Of a DNA stretch of 43,527 nt, positions 39,701 to 43,527 are shown piece after piece (position 1 is the stretch's first letter; every line of letters starts with the position of its first letter). Source of the stretch: Candidatus Omnitrophota bacterium (GTDB lineage Bacteria > Omnitrophota > Gorgyraeia > Duberdicusellales > 4484-171); the NCBI GenBank assembly GCA_003154195.1, contig PMCS01000019.1, positions 1 through 43,527 on the forward strand, given 5' to 3'. The notes beneath the pieces were generated by a model, which worked only from the letters and a program-made list of their open reading frames with translations, was not told the origin of the DNA and did no database searches. Made by a program: the position numbers and the translations under genes.

Positions 39701-41021
39701 AGCCAGGATAAAGATAGCTTATGGCCTCGTTTCTCCGGCACTGGGAAAAAATACGCCTGTCCCCGAAATCGCATATCAACCTCAGGCACACTCCATTATC
39801 GAGCAAAGTGATATCTCCCAAAGACAAAACCCCGGCGCGCCCAGGGCCCATGCTGAGGAAGAAGGCACAAACTGGGTGCTTGGCTTGACCCATAGCGATA
39901 TAGGCACGATTGCCGATAGATTAACTAAATTTTTCTGGAAATCACCGGAAGGATGCCCGCAATTACCCCAAAGTGTTACGGCGCAAAACTTTCACGACGC
40001 GTTAGCCGCGTACATGGAAAGGATGATTGAATCGCGCAAAGGCCCGGCCCAACATCTTGCCGAGTATGGGATACACCTATCCCGAGGGATGTTTTTCCGC
40101 CATTTGCCGCAAGGCGATGGATTAACAATAACATCGGCGCTAAGCGAGCATAGCTATTTTTCGGTTACTTATGTCTTTCGGGAAAATGGAACAATGTCCC
40201 CTCCCGCTACCGCGGTAGTTAAAATGCCCGCGACGATAGTAAGTTCGGCTATGCCGGGGAAAAAAGATATCAAAAAAAACGCCGCAAGTCCGGCAGGGAA
40301 AAAAACCGTGGGACGTGATGCCGCAGGACGTGGGACGATGGAAGGAATAAGCGCAAGCCCGACGGGGGATGGAGACAAAGCCTCTTTACCTGCCGATCCC
40401 GAAAAGGCAAAAAAAATCATATTAGTCGTTGACGATGACTACGATTTCAGGACATCGCTGGTTGAATATTTGCGTGGATCTCTGAACGAAGATGACATAG
40501 AAATAGTTACTGCCGGCAACAAGAAAGAAGCGCTACAAATACTCGCCGGAAATCAACATATAAAGTTTGTTTTGTCCGATACGCGCATGCCCAGGCCAAA
40601 CGACGGTTTTGAATTAGCTGGAACAGTTAGGGAACGATATCCCGGCCTGCCTTTTTATTTAATGTCCAGTTATATAGCCAACGAACATCGGGAAGCTGAA
40701 GCTGCCGGCAAAATCGATGGATTTATTTCTAAGCTTAGAGTGGGTGACACTGCTTTTCTTGAGATGATTAAAAAACATCTTGTTTCTTCCAGTCCTTCCG
40801 ATTTCGGTACGGCCGAAATCGGAACCAACAAATTATTTTCGCCGGAAGGCGAAAAGAATTTGGGCGGTATCAAAATGTCCGGCATCCCGGTGATATCTTC
40901 GCCCACATCGCAGAAAATTGAATTCGCGGCGATCGGACCGGACTTCTTCGAACGGTTGACGTTTAGGATTGTGTCGATGAAGCACATCGCTTCATTAGCA
41001 CAATTTGCGTCGGTGCCATAA
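36786..41021 (+). CDS. Giant exported modular protein 2 with receiver domain
   Basis: The protein has 1411 residues and starts at GTG with GAGGAG 7 bases upstream. It has the same signal sequence and N-terminal domain (residues ~38-378, ending RRRYFSGG) and the same C-terminal ~52 residues as the protein at 29799, but an unrelated middle. Unidentified helical regions fill residues ~420-1170, broken by linkers such as NSASPVD and ISASPTGD. Residues ~1208-1320 are a full response-regulator receiver domain: ILVVDDDYDFRTSL with the acidic pair, LSDTRMP with the phospho-Asp (about residue 1265), MSS, and the conserved Lys in FISKL. A receiver domain behind a signal sequence is unexpected. A GTAGGGAC palindrome is inserted in frame (residues ~85-95), as is a GTTGAGCC repeat (residues ~237-266). 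Function unknown. Confidence 0.8.
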   Translation: MLFFLSQPKQKLFSKITLMLVLFSFMVTSLGLSNAHAALTLPEPTQLLGLSAAYSFPILKGLKLNPANPLQIEFIIDSGNWDAQYVGTGLSPVRYQEALKKESEKLIRYFLAGLTIPEDDLWVNLSVYEKDRMINESAAQTDVGRDMLAQDYVLKQLVSSLTYPESETGKSYWQKTYQAAAKAFGTTDVKLDTFNKIWIAPDKAEVYEYKNTAVVNQATLKAMLEEDFVALNKNVKSVGPVESVEPVVGLKSSNRQNRLNQPNKLNQINKVASDVMREVVVPKITDDINSGKNFATLRQIYYSLILAKWFKEKFKESFYKHYINQKKIKGIDTNDPQAKEKIYNLYTQAFKKGIYDYIKKEADPATHKQVRRRYFSGGMAQLTSTVAAFPVGLDQVGSSSVTGMLTQAGVEMEGVSSSPATAAAGRAAPDVLIKNPADYICKAIVVFQKALSDRPAIREEILQNYKEDKDYAGYDINEATMYDYFFSDILLEASDRGSHKLFSIPEVNALLAKLQGLYKMSGLSMPAKMRLKARMPVAIKRFINDMEGVSRDDVKSIMSAESRLRQGVGKILRYPFGKNPINPRILIEEFNRRFEECYRWLRNDGLSHHFFYSDSPDLIVGGYDSSFAIAGLGESLDSVDDWIRKEHIRDALMSEGRSPYVALALMRDQSDAPSGEVRELLEKEDALFKIAIKSMESNEAVEFNYPMAIAVARNLDKIADETRRLAAIRIAAEWNSFYILSLLAKWARKQIAKEGGPSAKANSASPVDLTLEKLKLRRAELDSAAPYKRELAAREIFDTLSRLAFWLSSLRQEFSTLEPLSEPIGTLHFFGPETENDPTTMNENAKNKRYFALRHEIQVSESHFIDYGNFVIDKLITRLAGEREMNIKNMIINALIQLGVSPAEESNVADANALMGAWGKYQIQMLSERIPREKIIIPLHREDIEDIPVGATSISYAVVDDDKAIGAIEEEIARIKIAYGLVSPALGKNTPVPEIAYQPQAHSIIEQSDISQRQNPGAPRAHAEEEGTNWVLGLTHSDIGTIADRLTKFFWKSPEGCPQLPQSVTAQNFHDALAAYMERMIESRKGPAQHLAEYGIHLSRGMFFRHLPQGDGLTITSALSEHSYFSVTYVFRENGTMSPPATAVVKMPATIVSSAMPGKKDIKKNAASPAGKKTVGRDAAGRGTMEGISASPTGDGDKASLPADPEKAKKIILVVDDDYDFRTSLVEYLRGSLNEDDIEIVTAGNKKEALQILAGNQHIKFVLSDTRMPRPNDGFELAGTVRERYPGLPFYLMSSYIANEHREAEAAGKIDGFISKLRVGDTAFLEMIKKHLVSSSPSDFGTAEIGTNKLFSPEGEKNLGGIKMSGIPVISSPTSQKIEFAAIGPDFFERLTFRIVSMKHIASLAQFASVP
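37041..37066 (+). repeat. In-frame GTAGGGAC palindrome in giant protein 2
   Basis: GGACAGGGCT (37045-37054) and AGCCCTGTCC (37056-37065) form a perfect stem inside the coding region. It encodes YVGTGLSPVRY, absent from the otherwise matching segment of giant protein 1. Confidence 0.8.
37496..37585 (+). repeat. In-frame GTTGAGCCGGTT-type repeat in giant protein 2
   Basis: GGTTGAGTCAGTTGAGCCGG and the inverted arm CCGGCTAAACCAGCCCAAC are a copy of the intergenic palindrome at 28385-28478. It occupies the same hinge after DFVALNKN as the different repeat in giant gene 1. Confidence 0.75.
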
Positions 41022-41180
41022 TAGTAGGGGCGGGACTTGCCCCCGCCCTCTATGAAAAGAAGAAAGAAGAAGAAAAAAATAGAAAATCATGCCGTGCAAA
41101 AATAAATGTTGCAAAAACCAATTATAATGTTATTTTGTTTATATATATAACTGTTTCTGAATCGGATTAAGATATTTTTT

Positions 41181-41260
41181 GCTAACCCCCTTCGGGGGTA
41201 ATTCGACTACCACCTCACGCGGCGTCCCTTGGACTTGCGTTCGGTGAAGTCTCATTAAAG
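41181..41260 (-). repeat. GAGACTTC..GTAGTCGAATTACCCCC repeat
   Basis: Read on the minus strand: AATGAGACTTCACCGAACG, then GTGAGGTGGTAGTCGAATTA and CCCCCGAAGGGGG. A closely matching copy lies on the plus strand at 42287-42365 and a partial one at 25108-25160. Relative to the following gene, this copy and the one at 42287 are placed identically, with the AGTCTCATTAAA end next to the start codon. The stretch 41051-41180 is AT-rich with no other feature seen. Confidence 0.7.
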
Positions 41261-41271
41261 GGAGGTATGAT

Positions 41272-41505
41272 ATGCCTTATGACCCCAGTTTAGACGACCA
41301 GATATTTTCCAAAACCTACGATCAGGAAAACACTAAATTAGTCGTCAGCATCTACGCTTACAACAACGGCCCCAAAAAACTTCAAATCACCCGGGAGAAC
41401 AAAGACACCCACGGAAACTTTCGTTTCACTAAATTAGGCCGGGTATCGAAAGAAGAAATCACCGCGATATTGCCGCTGATCAACGAAGCGATAAAGAGTA
41501 TGTGA
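41272..41505 (+). CDS. Small conserved-looking protein, possibly PC4/YdbC-like
   Basis: This 77-residue soluble protein has a pattern of four beta strands and a C-terminal helix: TKLVVSIYAYNN, PKKLQITRENK, NFRFTKLGRVS, then EEITAILPLINEAI. Strand spacing and the K-x-L-x-I-x-R core recall the PC4/YdbC single-stranded-DNA-binding fold, but the match is by eye and weak. GGGAGG precedes the ATG by 6 bases. Its stop overlaps the next start codon (TGATG), so the two are translationally coupled. Confidence 0.55.
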   Translation: MPYDPSLDDQIFSKTYDQENTKLVVSIYAYNNGPKKLQITRENKDTHGNFRFTKLGRVSKEEITAILPLINEAIKSM

Positions 41506-41717
41506 TGAAAGCTTTTCTTGTCGGGTTAATCTTCCTGGTAGGGATAATCGTCCTGGCCGGCATCGGGATATTGCTTTTCTATCCTTTTTTAATCCTCGCC
41601 GCGCTTTCGCTGCGCATCCTGGCCGGTATTCTTATCGTAGTTTTTTTCATCTGGCTTTTGGGCAAAGTCATTATTTTTGCCTGGAAAAAGTTAAACCCGC
41701 CGAAAGATAAAACATAG
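41505..41717 (+). CDS. Small membrane protein coupled to the upstream gene
   Basis: This 70-residue protein has two long hydrophobic segments (about residues 4-28 and 31-56) and a short Lys/Pro tail NPPKDKT. It probably forms a membrane hairpin. The ATG at 41505 shares one base with the preceding stop; a GTG at 41502 would add one residue. No family recognised. Confidence 0.55.
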   Translation: MKAFLVGLIFLVGIIVLAGIGILLFYPFLILAALSLRILAGILIVVFFIWLLGKVIIFAWKKLNPPKDKT

Positions 41718-41865
41718 TTTGTTCATCCCTTCGCTACGCTCAGGGGTCGCCGCCTTCCTAAGATAGTTATATCAAGAAAGCGAGATCGCGTCAAAGGCGA
41801 GCGGCTGGCCCCCGCCAAAAACAAAAAACAGCGGGCAGGCGCATCTGGCGGAGACTACCGTTTCA

Positions 41866-42279
41866 TTAATCTGCCCCGAAAATAATATTCGAACGGAATT
41901 CTTTTTTTAAGGAATGAAGATGCTTGTCGCGGAGTATTTTTTCTTTCGCGCGCCGGGAACGCTTGCGCTTCTGCCGCCTGATTTTTTCGATACGTTTTTG
42001 CTCCTGGCTTTTCTCGCCCAGAATGCGGCTTTCGATTTTATCGACTAAAATCCGACGGGCTAAAAACCGGTTTAAATTCTGGGAACGTTCCCTCTGGCAT
42101 TTGACTTCAATGCCGGTAGGCAGATGTTTGAGATAAACGCAAGTTTCAACTTTATTGACGTTTTGTCCGCCATGGCCGCCGGAACGGATAAACCGCTCGA
42201 CGATCTCGGCTTCTTTTACGCCGAACCTGGCCATCCTTTCCAATAATAATTTTTCTTTTTCCGGGCTCACATTAAACAT
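41866..42279 (-). CDS. Stand-alone GGQ release-factor-like protein
   Basis: This 137-residue protein contains only the peptidyl-tRNA-hydrolysing domain of class I release factors: [19 protein letters not shown] with the GGQ tripeptide, [17 protein letters not shown], and a long basic C-terminal part ([20 protein letters not shown]). There is no codon-recognition domain. ArfB/YaeJ and the mitochondrial C12orf65-type factors have this layout and free stalled ribosomes; the basic tail enters the empty mRNA channel in ArfB. A short N-terminal helix ([17 protein letters not shown]) precedes. It is read opposite to all other genes of the window. The start has no Shine-Dalgarno and the dispersed repeat at 42287 abuts it. 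Confidence 0.88.
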   Translation of the reverse strand: MFNVSPEKEKLLLERMARFGVKEAEIVERFIRSGGHGGQNVNKVETCVYLKHLPTGIEVKCQRERSQNLNRFLARRILVDKIESRILGEKSQEQKRIEKIRRQKRKRSRRAKEKILRDKHLHSLKKEFRSNIIFGAD

Positions 42280-42286
42280 ATATTTT

Positions 42287-42400
42287 TAATGAGACTTCGC
42301 CGAACGAACGCGCGAAGCGCGTTCCGTGAGGCGGTAGTCGAATTACCCCCGAAGGGGGCTTGCTGCGCAAAAAATATCCGCCATCCGCTTCGCGGATGGA
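42287..42400. repeat. Dispersed repeat plus CATCCGC hairpin upstream of the release-factor gene
   Basis: AATGAGACTTCGCCGAACG .. GTAGTCGAATTACCCCC (42287-42350) matches 41181-41260 inverted. The hairpin CCATCCGC (42381-42388) with GCGGATGG (42392-42399) is the third copy of the element before pyrG and the M50 gene, here read on the minus strand. Confidence 0.65.
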
Positions 42401-42468
42401 AAACAATACATTTAAGCGCGAAGCACCTCCGCAAAAACTTTTTTGCGATTTATTTTACCATAAAATCG

Positions 42469-42496
42469 TTGATATAATAAAACAAAAAGGTATAAT
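42469..42496 (+). promoter_or_regulatory. Sigma-70-type promoter before alkD
   Basis: TTGATA 42469-42474, 16-base spacer, TATAAT 42491-42496. It lies about 190 bases before the AlkD-like gene. The leader between holds GAGGCTTAGCCG and CCTGAGCGAGCGAAGC repeat pieces and a GCCTGCCGTATTCGGCAGGG-type palindrome (42602-42622, read on the minus strand). Confidence 0.6.
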
Positions 42497-42686
42497 CAAT
42501 GAGGCTTAGCCGTAATGAAACTGCCCGGTACTCCGGGCTTAGTTGAATTATCGAGCGCGAAACGCGAAGAAAGAGGCTGTAACCGAATCAATAAAACTAA
42601 GCCCTGCCGAATACGGCAGGCCAAGTTTTATTGCCTGAGCGAGCGAAGCAAGTCGAAAGGTCTTATCTTTACCCTGTTTACATTTT

Positions 42687-43397
42687 ATGACAGCCGCGCG
42701 ACTATCTAAAGAGCTAAGAAAATACGCCGATAGTAATAAAGCAAAAATATTGCAGAAATTTTTTAAAACCGGGCCGGGAGAATACGCCGAGGAAGACATT
42801 TTTATCGGCGCACAAGTGCCGCTGATACGTAAAATCGCCGCGCGATACTACCGCGGCCTGGCCCTTGAACAAATTTTAAAATTAATAAAATCGCCGGTTC
42901 ACGAAGAACGGCTGTTGAGCCTGGCCATCCTGGTATTGAAATATAGAGAAGCGGGAGAAAGGGAAAGAAAAAATATTTATCATGCCTACCTGGCGAATAC
43001 GAAATATATAAATAACTGGGACCTGGTCGACCTGAGCGCCGAACATATCGCCGGCGGGTATTTAGCCGGTAAAAACAAGACACCGCTTTATAAACTCGCT
43101 GAATCCGGATCATTGTGGGAAAGAAGAATCGCGATCATCGCGACGTTTCATTTTATTAAAAATAAAAACGCAAGGGAAACGTTTAAAATCTGCCGGATGC
43201 TGCTGGCCGATAAAGAAGATTTGATCCATAAAGCCGCCGGATGGATGCTGCGGGAAGCCGGCAAGCGCGTGAGTACCGCGGCGGAAGAACGTTTTCTTAA
43301 AAAATATTATAAAACCATGCCCCGGACGATGCTGCGCTACGCGATCGAGCGTTTTCCGGAAAAAAAACGCCAGAATTATCTAAAAGGAAAAATATAG
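42687..43397 (+). CDS. alkD: AlkD-type DNA glycosylase (DNA alkylation repair protein)
   Basis: This 236-residue protein is built of HEAT-like helical repeats, full length for AlkD. Signature segments: VPLIRKIAARYY, NNWDLVDLSAEHI, SLWERRIAIIATFHFI, HKAAGWMLREAGKR and MPRTMLRYAIERFP. The Trp-Asp of NNWDLVD and the Trp-Glu-Arg-Arg of LWERR line the lesion site in known AlkD enzymes. It removes N3- and N7-alkylated purines without base flipping. There is no Shine-Dalgarno before the ATG. It ends 130 bases before the contig end. Confidence 0.92.
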   Translation: MTAARLSKELRKYADSNKAKILQKFFKTGPGEYAEEDIFIGAQVPLIRKIAARYYRGLALEQILKLIKSPVHEERLLSLAILVLKYREAGERERKNIYHAYLANTKYINNWDLVDLSAEHIAGGYLAGKNKTPLYKLAESGSLWERRIAIIATFHFIKNKNARETFKICRMLLADKEDLIHKAAGWMLREAGKRVSTAAEERFLKKYYKTMPRTMLRYAIERFPEKKRQNYLKGKI

Positions 43398-43419
43398 AAG
43401 AAAAAAGCTAATAAAAACC

Positions 43420-43527
43420 TAAAACTTACCACCAAGTCACCAAGACACTAAGATTAGAAAAAAATTTTAATGATTTTTTCTTTAATGTCGCTTCTTTGTG
43501 GCTTAGTGCCTGTTATGTAGTGTGTCA
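43420..43527. repeat. Contig-end palindromic repeat
   Basis: TTACCACCAAGTCACCAAG at the left and CTTTGTGGCTTAGTGCC at the right are imperfect inverted copies, related to the palindrome at 229-318. The last 18 bases (43510-43527) are the reverse complement of positions 9-26, marking a repeat at which assembly likely stopped. Confidence 0.65.

Overview
The window looks like a chromosomal contig from an uncultured bacterium, most likely Candidatus Omnitrophota (Omnitrophica). This is an inference. It rests on two very large exported proteins that share an N-terminal cassette of a kind I associate with that phylum, joined by many Ser-Pro linkers, and on a very high density of short palindromic repeats between genes and even inside them. 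Codon use and base composition look uniform. No tRNA, rRNA, CRISPR array or prophage is visible. The two ends carry the same 18-bp sequence in inverted orientation, and a truncated IS110-type transposase sits at the left end, so the contig probably broke at a repeat.

Layout. 1-320: contig-end repeat, IS110 fragment and a palindromic repeat. 342-3659: a GltA-type flavoprotein and a stand-alone FMN/Fe-S glutamate synthase catalytic subunit. 3684-6256: a small cysteine-rich protein, CTP synthase (pyrG) and a small membrane protein. 6259-24534: the core of the window, a nitrogen-assimilation island holding a small sigma-70-family factor, amt1-glnK1, amt2-glnK2, a 65-residue basic protein, an APC-type permease fused to a P-II domain, a porin, a third P-II protein, a tiny HTH protein, glnA, an orphan Fis-type protein, and gltB and gltD. 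24597-29491: housekeeping and regulatory genes (RRM protein, TPR protein, M50 protease, macrodomain protein, cyclic-nucleotide-binding protein). 29799-41021: two giant exported proteins with shared ends and different middles. 41181-43397: two small proteins, a GGQ release-factor-like protein and an AlkD-type DNA glycosylase.

How the parts work together. Ammonium enters through two Amt channels, each paired with a P-II protein. GlnA and GltB/GltD fix it into glutamine and glutamate, and a second, archaeal-style glutamate synthase pair lies at the left. A porin and a P-II-tethered permease suggest uptake of an organic nitrogen source. Both GlnK proteins lack Tyr51 and GlnA lacks the adenylylated Tyr, so the GlnD/GlnE covalent cascade seems to be absent here. 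Control seems instead to use 2-oxoglutarate/ATP binding plus transcription.

The most unusual signal is a regulatory layer. Five intergenic sites have the form GTTACC-N16/17-ACTTRT (upstream of amt1, amt2, the 65-aa gene, the permease-P-II gene and glnA). At least three of them are followed by a short RNA made of a 5' hairpin and a strong intrinsic terminator. Three copies of a conserved, structured leader module with compensatory base changes lie before the sigma gene, amt1 and the permease-P-II gene. I infer a nitrogen regulon built on a dedicated sigma factor and attenuator or small RNAs. All functional links are predictions from sequence reading alone.
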